Below are positions 31,059 through 39,403 of a DNA stretch of 64,000 nucleotides, in pieces. Positions within the stretch are counted from its first letter, which is position 1; every line of letters starts with the position of its first letter. Source of the DNA: Pedosphaera sp. (lineage in GTDB: Bacteria > Verrucomicrobiota > Verrucomicrobiia > Limisphaerales > Pedosphaeraceae); NCBI GenBank assembly GCA_028293325.1, contig JAQGPA010000014.1, positions 1 to 64,000 on the forward strand. The letters are read 5' to 3'. Under the pieces are notes generated by a model that worked only from the letters and a program-made list of their open reading frames with translations, was not told the origin of the DNA and searched no databases. A program made the position numbers and the translations under genes.

Positions 31059-32171
31059 ATGAAAACCATTTTACGTTCATTTTTCATCACCGTGGCGGGC
31101 TTCGCGGTGGCCGCGAATCTGCTCGCGGAAGATGCCAAAGTTGTCGCCGGGTTCATTTATGTCGGCCCCAAGGACGACTACGGCTACAACCAGGCGCACG
31201 CGGAAGGCAAAATCGGCGTTTCCAAACTCGCCTGGGTCAAGAGCGTTGAGGAAGCCAGCGTGCCGGAAACGACCGCCGTGCAGGAAACCATGCGCAACAT
31301 GATCAACCTCGACGGGGCGACCATGCTGTTCCCGACTTCGTTTGGATATTTCAACCCCCACATTCTGAAAGTGGCCAAGCAATATCCCAAAGTGCAGTTC
31401 TTCCATTGCGGTGGTCTTTACACCGAAGGCAAGGACCCGAAAAACGTGGGCAGTTACTTTGGTTACATCGACGAAGCCGAATATCTCTGCGGCATTGTGG
31501 CGGCCTACACCTCGAAATCCGGCAAACTGGGATTCATTGCGGCCAAGCCGATTCCCCAGGTCTTGCGCAACATCAACAGCTTCGCCCTTGGCGCGCTGAG
31601 CGTGAAATCAAATATCACCGTGCAAGTCGTGTTTACGGGTGATTGGTCCATGCCGGTGAAGGAGGCGGAATCCGCCACCAGCCTGATTGATCAGGGCATC
31701 GATGTGCTCACCTGCCATGTGGACAGTCCCAAGGTGATTATCGAGACGGCGGAACGGCGCGGGATTTATGTCTGCGGTTACCACGCCAACGGCGCGGCGC
31801 TCGCGCCCAAGGGCTATCTCACCGGCGCGGAATGGGATTGGACCAAGGTCTATTCCGATTACGCCACCTGGGTGAAAGAGGGCAAGAGCCTGTCCGCCGG
31901 CACGATTCCGCACCTGATTCGCGGTGGTTTGAAGGATGGCTTCGTGAAATTGTCGCCCTACGGACCTGCGGTCAGTGACGAGGCAAAGAAGGATGCCGAA
32001 GCTGCCAAAGCCAAGTTCATGGATGGCACCATGGTCGTTTACAAGGGGCCGCTCAAGGACAACACCGGCAAAGTGGTGATCCCCGAGGGCACGGAAATGA
32101 AACAGCAGGACATCAACCTGGAAAAGATGGACTGGCTGGTTGAAGGAGTTTTGGGCAGCACCAAGAGTTGA
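31059..32171 (+). CDS. BMP-family ABC transporter substrate-binding protein
   Basis: Periplasmic binding protein of the basic membrane protein (BMP, PnrA-like) family, which normally binds nucleosides and related ring or ureido compounds. The signal peptide is at residues 1-23 with no lipobox Cys, so the protein is soluble. Family features are VAGFIYVGPKDDYGYNQAHA, FPTSFGYFNPHILKVAKQYP, NVGSYFGYIDEAEYLCGIVA, GKLGFIAAKPIPQVLRNINS and YVCGYHANGAALAPKGYLTG. It is followed by a large hairpin and the permease genes. The ligand is inferred from the operon to be a biuret-like or ureido compound; this is not shown by sequence. Confidence 0.93.
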   Translation: MKTILRSFFITVAGFAVAANLLAEDAKVVAGFIYVGPKDDYGYNQAHAEGKIGVSKLAWVKSVEEASVPETTAVQETMRNMINLDGATMLFPTSFGYFNPHILKVAKQYPKVQFFHCGGLYTEGKDPKNVGSYFGYIDEAEYLCGIVAAYTSKSGKLGFIAAKPIPQVLRNINSFALGALSVKSNITVQVVFTGDWSMPVKEAESATSLIDQGIDVLTCHVDSPKVIIETAERRGIYVCGYHANGAALAPKGYLTGAEWDWTKVYSDYATWVKEGKSLSAGTIPHLIRGGLKDGFVKLSPYGPAVSDEAKKDAEAAKAKFMDGTMVVYKGPLKDNTGKVVIPEGTEMKQQDINLEKMDWLVEGVLGSTKS

Positions 32172-32179
32172 AGTATTTG

Positions 32180-32233
32180 GCCGCAGGACTGGCTTCCCCG
32201 GCGGGAGATGCGCCAGGGAACCAGTTCTGCGGC
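32180..32233 (+). terminator. Large intercistronic hairpin after the BMP binding-protein gene
   Basis: The arm 32180-32198 (GCCGCAGGACTGGCTTCCC) pairs with 32216-32233 (GGGAACCAGTTCTGCGGC), giving 18 pairs with one G-U and one bulged C around a 17-base loop. There is no T-run. It has the same position relative to its binding-protein gene as the urtA hairpin. Confidence 0.7.
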
Positions 32234-32280
32234 GCGGCTGGAGGGACAAAGTATCGAATTCAAGACTGCGCAACTAGAAT

Positions 32281-33405
32281 ATGCCCGTTGAAACCGAACA
32301 AACCACCGCCGCCGTCCAATCGGTCGCATTGCCTGCCGCCAAGCGAGGGTTCAAACTCCCCGCCAACTGGCGCAACGGTGCGGAAGCGATAGTAATGCCG
32401 GTTGCGGCGGTGACTGTGGCTCTGGCATTGTTCGGCGTGTTCTGCACGCTGCAGGGCGCGAATGCATTTTCGGTTTATGCCGCCATCAACCGCGCGGCGT
32501 TTGGCAGTTGGTATTCCTTTCAAAACACATTATTGCGCGCTGCGCCGCTGATGTTGGCGGCGCTCTGCACCGCCTTGCCCGCGCGGTTGGGGTATGTGGT
32601 GATCGGGAACGAAGGGGCGCTGGTTGTGGGCGGGCTTGGCGCAGTTGCCGCCGGCTTGCTGGTGGCCACTTGGCCGCCGTTGCTGGTGCTTACCGCGATG
32701 GCCGTAACCGGGATGATTTGCGGAGGACTTTGGATCGCGACGGTGGGCGCGTTGAAATATTATCGCGGCGTCAACGAAACCATCAGCAGCCTGCTGATGA
32801 ATTACATCGGCATCGCCTTGCTGAAATATCTCGTCAATGGCCCGATGAAAGACCCGAGCAGCCTGAACAAACCTTCGAGCTACCCGATTGCCGATGAAAA
32901 CATGTTGCAGCCGATTCCCGGCACGAACATTCACTGGGGTCTCGCATATGGAATCGTTGCCTGCCTGATTGCGTGGTTTCTCATGGAGCACACCACCTTT
33001 GGATTTAAAGCCAAGGTGATTGGCGGCAACATCCGCGCGGCGCGCATCGCCGGATTGTCCGTGGGCGCCATCAGCTTGATCACCTGTTTTCTGGGCGGCG
33101 CGGCGGCGGGCCTGGCCGGCATGGTTGAAGTGGCGGCGGTGCATGGACGCGCCAATGAATCGCTCAACGCATTTTACGGTTACAGCAGCATTCTGGTGGC
33201 GTTCGTCGCGCGTCAGCACGGGTTCGCCACCATCCTGGTGGCGACATTGCTGGGCGGCATCCTGGCCAGCGGCGGCATTTTACAACGCAACTTTCAACTG
33301 CCGGACGCGACGATCCTGGTTTTTCAGGGCCTGGTGTTCCTGGTGATTCTGTTCAGTGATTCGTTGTACGGAAAGTTCCGCATTTTTCAGGAGCAAAAAG
33401 CATGA
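32281..33405 (+). CDS. ABC transporter permease, nucleoside/ureido (BMP) type, subunit 1
   Basis: A 374-residue membrane protein with about nine or ten helices. YYRGVNETISSLLMNYIGIALLKY, GFKAKVIGGNIRAARIAGLS and FYGYSSILVAFVARQHGFAT are typical of the BMP-associated permease family (NupP/YufP type). A cytoplasmic N-terminus of about 35 residues precedes the first helix. Its TGA overlaps the ATG of the 57-codon gene that follows. Confidence 0.92.
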   Translation: MPVETEQTTAAVQSVALPAAKRGFKLPANWRNGAEAIVMPVAAVTVALALFGVFCTLQGANAFSVYAAINRAAFGSWYSFQNTLLRAAPLMLAALCTALPARLGYVVIGNEGALVVGGLGAVAAGLLVATWPPLLVLTAMAVTGMICGGLWIATVGALKYYRGVNETISSLLMNYIGIALLKYLVNGPMKDPSSLNKPSSYPIADENMLQPIPGTNIHWGLAYGIVACLIAWFLMEHTTFGFKAKVIGGNIRAARIAGLSVGAISLITCFLGGAAAGLAGMVEVAAVHGRANESLNAFYGYSSILVAFVARQHGFATILVATLLGGILASGGILQRNFQLPDATILVFQGLVFLVILFSDSLYGKFRIFQEQKA

Positions 33406-33575
33406 AAACAACCACTGCCAGTTACGTGGACTTCAATAAATTTTGCCGGAGTGGACAAAACCGCGATTTGCTGACCAATCATGACTGGCAACGCAACGTG
33501 CAGTTTTTAACTGCGGCGTGCGAAGCAAACCAGTTGCGCGCGGGCCGCGCGACCAAACCGGTGAGGCGTCGATGA
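33402..33575 (+). CDS. 57-residue protein of unknown function, coupled to both permease genes
   Basis: A complete small frame, MKTTTASYVDFNKFCRSGQN... ending ...RATKPVRRR. Its ATG overlaps the stop of the first permease gene (ATGA at 33402-33405), and its TGA overlaps the start of the second permease gene (ATGA at 33572-33575). It fills the space between them exactly, which is hard to explain unless it is translated. The protein is basic, soluble, has two Cys (15 and 40) and no membrane helix. No family is recognised. It may be a small subunit, assembly factor or regulator of the transporter, or simply a coupling device. Confidence reflects the geometry only. Confidence 0.6.
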   Translation: MKTTTASYVDFNKFCRSGQNRDLLTNHDWQRNVQFLTAACEANQLRAGRATKPVRRR

Positions 33576-34498
33576 TTACGGAATCGATTGGCTGGTGGGG
33601 CGTGACGCTGGCGGTCTTGGCCGGGGCAGTTCGTGGCGGAACACCTTTTCTGCTCGTCAGCCTGGGGGAATGTCTTACCGAAAAAAGCGGCAAGATCAAT
33701 CTCGGCCTCGAAGGCACGCTACTGCTCGGCGCTATGAGCGCCTACGCGGTTTCCTACAAGACCGGCAGTCCGTGGCTTGGAGTGTTGGCGTCCGCCATGG
33801 CGGGCATGCTCCTGGGCTGCATTCACGCCTGGCTGGTGCAGAAACCGAAGGTGAACGACGTCGCCGTGGGTATTGCCATGATGTTGTTCGGCAGTGGTCT
33901 GGCATTTTACTTTGGCAAACCATACATCAACCCCAGCGCCCCGCAATTGCCTGCGCTACAACTCGGCGGTTGGAGCGGCGTGCCGCAAATCAAAGCCGCC
34001 CTGAAGATCAGCCCTCTGTTCATTCTCGGTGTCGGCCTCGCCTTCGCGCTGAACTGGTTTTTTAAATCGACGCGCTGGGGATTGCAGATTCGCGCGGTCG
34101 GCGATTCGCCCGCGTCGGCGCGCGCGATGGGCATTTCGGTTGTGCGGACGCGCTTTATCGCCATTGTAGCGGGGAGCTCCCTTGCCGGGCTGGGTGGGGC
34201 GCATCTCTCGCTGTTTTACCCCGGCGCCTGGACGGAGCTGATTTCCAGCGGCCAGGGATTGATGGCGGTGGCGCTTGTCATTTTCGCGCGCTGGAACCCG
34301 CTGCACTGTCTCTATGCCTCGCTGCTGTTTGGCGGCGCGCAGGCCATCGGCCCCGCGCTGCAAGCTGTCGGTGTCACGGGCGGCTATTATCTTTGGAACG
34401 CCTCGCCCTATTTTCTGACGCTCGTCGTGATGGTGCTCACCTGTTCGCGCAAGCGAACGTTGGTGGGAGCGCCGGGGTCGCTGGGAGCAACAGGTTAA
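33572..34498 (+). CDS. ABC transporter permease, nucleoside/ureido (BMP) type, subunit 2
   Basis: A 308-residue membrane protein with about eight to ten helices. GGTPFLLVSLGECLTEKSGK, INLGLEGTLLLGAMSAYAVS and GLQIRAVGDSPASARAMGIS are the usual marks of the second BMP-type permease (NupQ/YufQ type). The ATG at 33572 overlaps the stop of the preceding small gene; a longer frame back to 33518 would only reuse that gene's bases. It is followed 49 bases later by the cysteine hydrolase gene. Confidence 0.93.
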   Translation: MITESIGWWGVTLAVLAGAVRGGTPFLLVSLGECLTEKSGKINLGLEGTLLLGAMSAYAVSYKTGSPWLGVLASAMAGMLLGCIHAWLVQKPKVNDVAVGIAMMLFGSGLAFYFGKPYINPSAPQLPALQLGGWSGVPQIKAALKISPLFILGVGLAFALNWFFKSTRWGLQIRAVGDSPASARAMGISVVRTRFIAIVAGSSLAGLGGAHLSLFYPGAWTELISSGQGLMAVALVIFARWNPLHCLYASLLFGGAQAIGPALQAVGVTGGYYLWNASPYFLTLVVMVLTCSRKRTLVGAPGSLGATG

Positions 34499-34547
34499 TT
34501 ATGAGCATCATGATAATTACCCGCATCAATCACGCAATCTGTAAAAC

Positions 34548-35231
34548 ATGACCACACGTTTTGTTAAATCCGATCCCTACCCTTACCCTTTCAACGGCGA
34601 CCTCCGGCCCGATAACACGGTGCTGCTCATCATCGACATGCAGACCGATTTTTGCGGTTACGGCGGTTACGTGGACAAAATGGGCTACGACCTCTCGCTC
34701 ACCCGCGCGCCCATCGAGCCGATTAAACGCGTGCTGACGGCCGCGCGCGCCAAGGGTTATCACGTTTTCCATACGCGCGAGGGGCATCGGCCGGACCTCG
34801 CCGATTTGCCGGAGAACAAGCGTTGGCGCAGCGCGCGCATCGGCGCGGGCATTGGCGAGAAAGGACCGTGCGGACGCATTCTAATTCGCGGCGAGGCGGG
34901 TTGGGACATCATTCCCGAACTCGCGCCGTTGCCGAATGAACCGGTCATCGACAAGCCTGGCAAGGGCTCGTTCTACGCCACTGATCTGAATTTGTTGCTC
35001 CAGCGACGCGGCATTCGGAACATTGTGCTTACCGGGATCACCACCGATGTGTGCGTGCACACGACGATGCGCGATGCCAATGATCGCGGTTATGAATGTC
35101 TCCTGCTCTCCGACTGCACCGGCGCGACCGATTACGGAAACTATCTCGCCGCATTGAAAATGATCCAGATGCAGGGCGGCGTGTTTGGCACGGTCACGGA
35201 ATCAAAGCATTTTATTGAAGCCATCCAATGA
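34548..35231 (+). CDS. biuH: Biuret amidohydrolase-like cysteine hydrolase (isochorismatase fold)
   Basis: Isochorismatase-fold amidohydrolase, 227 residues. From memory it resembles the biuret hydrolase BiuH/TrzI group closely through most of its length ([72 protein letters not shown]). The catalytic triad is visible as Asp30, Lys136 and Cys169; these gaps (106 and 33 residues) match those I recall for BiuH. The expected reaction is biuret to allophanate plus ammonia. The gene lies inside the transporter operon, between a permease and the ATPase, and its stop overlaps the ATPase start. A related ureido or carbamoyl substrate (as for RutB) is the main alternative. Confidence 0.85.
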   Translation: MTTRFVKSDPYPYPFNGDLRPDNTVLLIIDMQTDFCGYGGYVDKMGYDLSLTRAPIEPIKRVLTAARAKGYHVFHTREGHRPDLADLPENKRWRSARIGAGIGEKGPCGRILIRGEAGWDIIPELAPLPNEPVIDKPGKGSFYATDLNLLLQRRGIRNIVLTGITTDVCVHTTMRDANDRGYECLLLSDCTGATDYGNYLAALKMIQMQGGVFGTVTESKHFIEAIQ

Positions 35232-36775
35232 TCATCAGTGACATTGAAAATTCGGCGCAGCGGCTGGGTCCGCCGTCGCTGGAATTGGTGAACATCACCA
35301 AGCGATTTGGCACGTTCACCGCGGTGGACAAGGTGTCGCTGAAAATTCCGCCCGGCACGTTCCACGCATTGCTGGGCGAGAATGGGGCGGGCAAGAGCAC
35401 TCTCGTGAAGTGCATCATGGGTTTCCATGCCGCGGATGAAGGGGACATCATCGTCAACCAGCATTCCCGGGAAATCCGCAGTCCGTATGATGCGTATAAA
35501 CTCCGCATCGGAATGGTCTATCAGCATTTCACATTGGTGCCTTCGATGACGGCGGCGGAAAACCTGGTGCTTTCGCGTTCGGATACGCCGGCCGTGATTA
35601 ATTGGAAGACGGAATACGCGCGGCTGGACGAGTTTATGCGGACCGCGCCGTTCCAGGTCGATTTGCACACACCTGCCGCACAACTGGCCGCCGGGCAAAA
35701 GCAAAAGGTGGAGATTCTCAAGCAGCTTTATCTCAAGAGCCGGTTGCTCATCCTGGATGAACCCACCTCTGTGTTGACGCCCGTGGAAGCGGATGAAGTG
35801 CTGGGATTGCTCAAGCAGATGGTGAAGGAGGGCAACCTGAGCGTGCTGCATATCACGCATAAATTCAAAGAGGTGATGGCTTTTGCGGATGAAATCACAG
35901 TTTTGCGGCGCGGCAAATTCGCGGGACGCGGCGCGGTGAAGGACCTCACGCCCGACGACATGGCAACCATGATGATGGGTGAACAACGCACGGCCAAAAC
36001 CGTCGAGCGCGCTTCGCAGAGCAAGGGCAAGGCGGTGATTGAGGTCAAAGGAATTCGGGCGGATCGCGACAATGGCCTGGAAGCAGTGCGCGGAGTGAAC
36101 CTGACAGTGCATGCGGGTGAGATTGTGGGCATCGCCGGCGTCTCGGGCAACGGGCAGCGGGAATTGGTGGAGGTACTCGCCGGACAGCGCGAGGCGACGG
36201 CGGGCGAGGTGGTGTTGCACGGGGAAGTTTATTGGGGCACACGCGGGGAGATGTTCGAACACCAGATTTTTTCACTGCCGGAAGAACCGTTGCGCAATGC
36301 CTGCGTGCCGCAAATGAGCGTGGCGGAGAACCTGGCCTTGCGAAACTTCGACCGGGCGCCGATGACCCGCGCCAAATGGGTTTTGAACCGGCGCGCCATG
36401 CGGGTGGCGGCGGACCAGTCCATCGCGCGGTTCAACATCAAGACCCGTTCGGCAGACACACCGATTGGCGATCTTTCCGGCGGCAACGTGCAACGCGCCG
36501 TGTTGGCGCGCGAACTCTCCTCCGGCACAGCCAAGGCGCTCATCGTGGCCAATCCCTGTTTTGGATTGGATTTTGTAGCGGTCGATTTCATTCACTCCCA
36601 AATTCTCGCGGCACGAAATCGCGGCGTGGCGGTGTTGTTGATTTGCGAGGATCTGGACGAGTTGCTGGAGCTCGCCGACCGGCTGGTCGTGATTTCCAAC
36701 GGTTCCTTTGTCTTTGAGGGGCCGGCGGCCAATGCGGATATCAAGATGCTCGGCCAACATATGGCCGGACATTAA
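35228..36775 (+). CDS. ABC transporter ATP-binding protein (two cassettes, BMP type)
   Basis: A 515-residue ATPase with two ABC cassettes in one chain, as in nucleoside/BMP importers (NupO type). Cassette 1 has [33 protein letters not shown] and [19 protein letters not shown]. Cassette 2 has [33 protein letters not shown] and a degenerate Walker B ([13 protein letters not shown]), the usual asymmetry in this group. It starts within the hydrolase stop codon, so transport and hydrolysis are translationally coupled. Confidence 0.95.
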   Translation: MIISDIENSAQRLGPPSLELVNITKRFGTFTAVDKVSLKIPPGTFHALLGENGAGKSTLVKCIMGFHAADEGDIIVNQHSREIRSPYDAYKLRIGMVYQHFTLVPSMTAAENLVLSRSDTPAVINWKTEYARLDEFMRTAPFQVDLHTPAAQLAAGQKQKVEILKQLYLKSRLLILDEPTSVLTPVEADEVLGLLKQMVKEGNLSVLHITHKFKEVMAFADEITVLRRGKFAGRGAVKDLTPDDMATMMMGEQRTAKTVERASQSKGKAVIEVKGIRADRDNGLEAVRGVNLTVHAGEIVGIAGVSGNGQRELVEVLAGQREATAGEVVLHGEVYWGTRGEMFEHQIFSLPEEPLRNACVPQMSVAENLALRNFDRAPMTRAKWVLNRRAMRVAADQSIARFNIKTRSADTPIGDLSGGNVQRAVLARELSSGTAKALIVANPCFGLDFVAVDFIHSQILAARNRGVAVLLICEDLDELLELADRLVVISNGSFVFEGPAANADIKMLGQHMAGH

Positions 36776-36900
36776 ACCTGCCCATCAACCCGCTTGAGTC
36801 CCCTGCTTCATCATTTCCAATTTTCCGGCAAGTCCCGGGGAGACAATCCCAAATCACAATCTGCCTTGCAGCCGCGCCAGGAAATGGGTGCAATGGCCGG

Positions 36901-37311
36901 ATGAACACTGACGCATCAAAGCCCGGCAACAGTGCGGTCCCACCGCCCATGCGCATTGGGGCGCTGCCGCCGATTGTGATAAATGATTTCATTGCCCTGG
37001 CTGGGCGCGCGGAAGGATTGCGCTGGGAGCCGTTTCTGGATGGGGTGGATCGGCATTGGATTTACCGCGCGGATGAGGATGGGCCGGCTTGCGTGTTGAT
37101 TCGCTTTCAACCGGGCTCGCGCGTGCCGCTGCATGAGCATGTGGGGTATGAGCACATTTTTGTTTTGAGCGGTTCACAGTCGGACAAGAACGGCACCCTC
37201 AAGGCCGGGAGCATGGTCATTAACCTGCCCGGCACGCGACACAGCATTGTGAGCGAAGAAGGCTGTTTCGTGCTGGCCATTTATGAAAAGAAGGTTCGCT
37301 TTCTGGAGTAG
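36901..37311 (+). CDS. Cupin-domain protein (ChrR-like)
   Basis: A 136-residue single-domain cupin. Motif 1 is GSRVPLHEHVGYEHIFVLSG (two His and a Glu for metal) and motif 2 is LPGTRHSIVSEEGC with its His. The N-terminal 20 residues are flexible. Cupins of this kind sit in many catabolic operons as metal-dependent enzymes or substrate sensors. It lies 125 bases after the ATPase gene and 17 bases before the allophanate-hydrolase-like gene, so it belongs to the same unit. Its activity is unknown. Confidence 0.85.
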   Translation: MNTDASKPGNSAVPPPMRIGALPPIVINDFIALAGRAEGLRWEPFLDGVDRHWIYRADEDGPACVLIRFQPGSRVPLHEHVGYEHIFVLSGSQSDKNGTLKAGSMVINLPGTRHSIVSEEGCFVLAIYEKKVRFLE

Positions 37312-37328
37312 CACCAAGGACTGAAATT

Positions 37329-37727
37329 ATGATCAAGGAAACGGGCATGGTTTTGCTGGCGGTTAACGGAACACTGATGCGCGGTTTGGAACTGAATCCG
37401 AATTTGCTGAATGTGGGCGCGAACTTCGTGGAGGAAACCAGCACGGAACCGGCCTATCGCATCTGGTCAATTGCCGACCGGCATCCGGCCATGCAACGAT
37501 TTGCGACGGGAGGCGTTTCAGTGGCGGTGGAAATATGGGCAGTGCCGCCAGCAGGATTGGCCACGATTTTACAGCAGGAACCGCCGGGTTTGAGCATCGG
37601 CAAGGTAAAACTCGCCGACGGGCGGGAAGTGCTGGGCGTGTTGGGAGAAGCCATTCTGTGCGAAGGGCGGACAGAAATCACGCGCTGCGGGGGCTGGCGG
37701 GCTTACATTGCGGATAAGCCAAAGTAG
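37329..37727 (+). CDS. Stand-alone allophanate hydrolase C-terminal domain protein
   Basis: A 132-residue protein that matches the C-terminal domain of allophanate hydrolases (AtzF/DUR1,2 type), including the LAVNGTLMRGLELNPNLLNV start, a YRIWSI turn, GGVSVAVEIWAVPPAGLATI, and a GGWRAYI end. In the full enzyme this domain acts after the amidase, decarboxylating the N-carboxycarbamate intermediate. Here the amidase domain is absent and no amidase gene is in the window. It ends the operon that contains the biuret hydrolase-like enzyme. It could decarboxylate a product of that enzyme, or work with an amidase encoded elsewhere. Confidence 0.8.
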   Translation: MIKETGMVLLAVNGTLMRGLELNPNLLNVGANFVEETSTEPAYRIWSIADRHPAMQRFATGGVSVAVEIWAVPPAGLATILQQEPPGLSIGKVKLADGREVLGVLGEAILCEGRTEITRCGGWRAYIADKPK

Positions 37728-37745
37728 GAGTTTTCCATTTGTGAA

Positions 37746-37774
37746 TTGCACGAAAGCGGGAAAATGCATATATT
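37746..37774 (+). promoter_or_regulatory. Sigma-70-type promoter
   Basis: TTGCAC (37746-37751), a 17-base spacer and TATATT (37769-37774). It should drive the exported protein gene at 37869 with a leader of about 90 bases. Confidence 0.5.
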
Positions 37775-37868
37775 GCAGCATCCGGTGGGTCACGGGATCC
37801 ACATTTAAGGCGTTCGGAAATCGTGTGAGCAGGATGGCGCAAATCGAAACCTTCAAATCTTATCCTAT

Positions 37869-38594
37869 ATGAGAGGGAAAGCTCTTTTGTCTATTTTGGC
37901 TGGTGCGAGCTGGCTCGTGGCAGGCAGCGCGTATGCGGAGAACCAACCCCAAGGCAGTCTTATTGAACTTCACTCCTGCGAAGTGTATGCCGGCGGCTGC
38001 ACGGTTTCCAGCGAAGCCCAGCAGGATTCTCGCTACATGCTTCAGGTCTGGGATTTTACGGGCGGTTCCTGGCAAGGCGTGGAGTTGAATGGGCTTAAAG
38101 TGGCGGTATTGGAGACCACTTCCACTGGAAATCTGGCTGACGCCGGTGCGCGGCCGGATCATTCGGTGGTTTACCTGCCGGACTCGGCCAATGCCGCGCA
38201 ACAAGCCGCGCTTTTGGAATGGCTGAAGTCCAGGGATGCGCAGTTGGCGGCTTCGTCAATTCAAACGCATGTGGTGCCGGTCGCGGTGACCAGTTCTGAT
38301 AGCGGGGTGAAGGTTACCGCCGGACAATTTGTCTCCCTACAGACGACGGCGATGGGCGAGTGCAAGGATCGCGTTTGCGGCGAGGAACTTTGGTATGAGC
38401 CGAGCATCAAGACTTCCCGCTTCACCGTGGCGCTGAATGGCGGATCGCAAGTCAACGAGCCACTTTTGCAATTAAAGTGGAGCGACCACGGCAAACGGAG
38501 CGTGTTTGTGGCGCGTTTCGGCGAGAGTGGGCTCGCCAAAAATACTTTTGTTAGTTCCTTGGAATGGTGCGGCCCTATTAAGGGTTTGTTCTGA
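37869..38594 (+). CDS. Exported protein resembling DUF1326
   Basis: A 241-residue protein with a signal peptide (residues 1-23, cleaved after AYA). The mature start has a Cys-bearing motif (IELHSCEVYAGGCTVSSEA) and SRYMLQVWDFTGGSWQGVEL, which recall DUF1326 proteins. Two further Cys sit in MGECKDRVCGEELWYEP and one near the C-terminus (SLEWCGPIKG), so disulphides or metal binding are possible. It has its own promoter-like sequence and a hairpin after its stop, so it is likely monocistronic. Function unknown. Confidence 0.6.
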   Translation: MRGKALLSILAGASWLVAGSAYAENQPQGSLIELHSCEVYAGGCTVSSEAQQDSRYMLQVWDFTGGSWQGVELNGLKVAVLETTSTGNLADAGARPDHSVVYLPDSANAAQQAALLEWLKSRDAQLAASSIQTHVVPVAVTSSDSGVKVTAGQFVSLQTTAMGECKDRVCGEELWYEPSIKTSRFTVALNGGSQVNEPLLQLKWSDHGKRSVFVARFGESGLAKNTFVSSLEWCGPIKGLF

Positions 38595-38643
38595 GCATCA
38601 ACTGGTTCCTTCTGCTGCAATTTTAGACCGATCTTACCCTGAG

Positions 38644-38663
38644 CACGGGACGAAGGTCCCGTG
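38644..38663. repeat. Hairpin, REP-like or terminator
   Basis: CACGGGAC and GTCCCGTG form a perfect 8-bp stem around GAAG, 50 bases after the preceding stop and just upstream of the next promoter. Similar GGGAC/GTCCC or TCCCGC/GCGGGA hairpins occur at 49407 and 50369, so it may belong to a dispersed repeat family as well as ending transcription. Confidence 0.5.
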
Positions 38664-38687
38664 TGCGCAGTTATTCCTGACTGGTTC

Positions 38688-38716
38688 TTGACTTGAATAA
38701 GTTCGAGAGCTATGAA
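38688..38716 (+). promoter_or_regulatory. Sigma-70-type promoter of the molybdenum hydroxylase operon
   Basis: TTGACT (38688-38693), a 17-base spacer and TATGAA (38711-38716), about 30 bases before the ATG at 38747. Confidence 0.5.
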
Positions 38717-38746
38717 GGTAACCATCAACTTCCTTATACGCGTTGT

Positions 38747-39403
38747 ATGAATGAATCAGAGCCTGCAAAGATCGGTCCCTTTTCCCGCCGCACATTTCTC
38801 AAGAGCTTGGGCACGACTGCGGTCGCTACCGCCGCAGTGCAAGCCCAAACCATGGCGGCGGAATTAGAGAAGGTTAACGCCGAAAAAACCATTGGTCCGG
38901 GCACGGTACCCGTCACGCTGAAAGTGAACGGGGAAATGCTCAAACTGCAACTGGAGCCACGCGTCACCCTGCTGGATGCATTGCGCAATTATTCAAGCCT
39001 GACCGGTTCGAAGGAAGGTTGCGATCGCGGCACCTGCGGCGCCTGCACGGTCATGATCAACGACGTGCCGGTTTACTCGTGCATGAAACTGGCCATTGAG
39101 GCGCAGGGACAGGCGATCACCACGGTTGAAGGCTTGGCAAAGAACGGCAAATTGACCAAGGTGCAACAGGCTTTTCTCAATCGGGACGCATTAATGTGCG
39201 GCTATTGCACGCCGGGATTTGTGATGAGCGTGACGGCGTTATTGAGGAAGAACCCGCATCCTACGGCAGATGATGTGCGCCACGCCTGTTCCGGGAATCT
39301 TTGCCGGTGCGGCACATATCCGCGCATCATGGAGGCCGCCTTTGAAGCTTCCGGCGTGGCGAAAGTGGCAATCAACAAGACGGAGGTAATTCCTTATGCC
39401 TGA
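38747..39403 (+). CDS. Periplasmic molybdenum hydroxylase, 2Fe-2S subunit (PaoA-like)
   Basis: Small iron-sulfur subunit of a xanthine-oxidase-family enzyme, 218 residues. A twin-arginine signal (SRRTFLKSLG, residues 13-22) directs the folded complex to the periplasm, as in E. coli PaoA. The first 2Fe-2S cluster is held by Cys92, Cys97, Cys100 and Cys112 (GCDRGTCGACTVM...YSC), the second by MCGYCTPGF and CSGNLCRCGTY. The frame is also open from 38693, but the ATG at 38747 gives a proper Tat signal and follows the promoter. The gene overlaps the large-subunit gene by eight bases. Confidence 0.93.
   Translation: MNESEPAKIGPFSRRTFLKSLGTTAVATAAVQAQTMAAELEKVNAEKTIGPGTVPVTLKVNGEMLKLQLEPRVTLLDALRNYSSLTGSKEGCDRGTCGACTVMINDVPVYSCMKLAIEAQGQAITTVEGLAKNGKLTKVQQAFLNRDALMCGYCTPGFVMSVTALLRKNPHPTADDVRHACSGNLCRCGTYPRIMEAAFEASGVAKVAINKTEVIPYA

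Noticed and set aside
34501-34551. 16-codon frame ending over the start of the cysteine hydrolase gene
   Set aside because: It could couple translation, but it is too short and lacks a clear ribosome site; unlike the 57-codon gene at 33402 it does not overlap the gene before it.
34548-35231. RutB (ureidoacrylate amidohydrolase) and a pyrimidine rut pathway
   Set aside because: No other rut genes are present, and the sequence follows BiuH more closely than RutB; kept as the main alternative substrate class.
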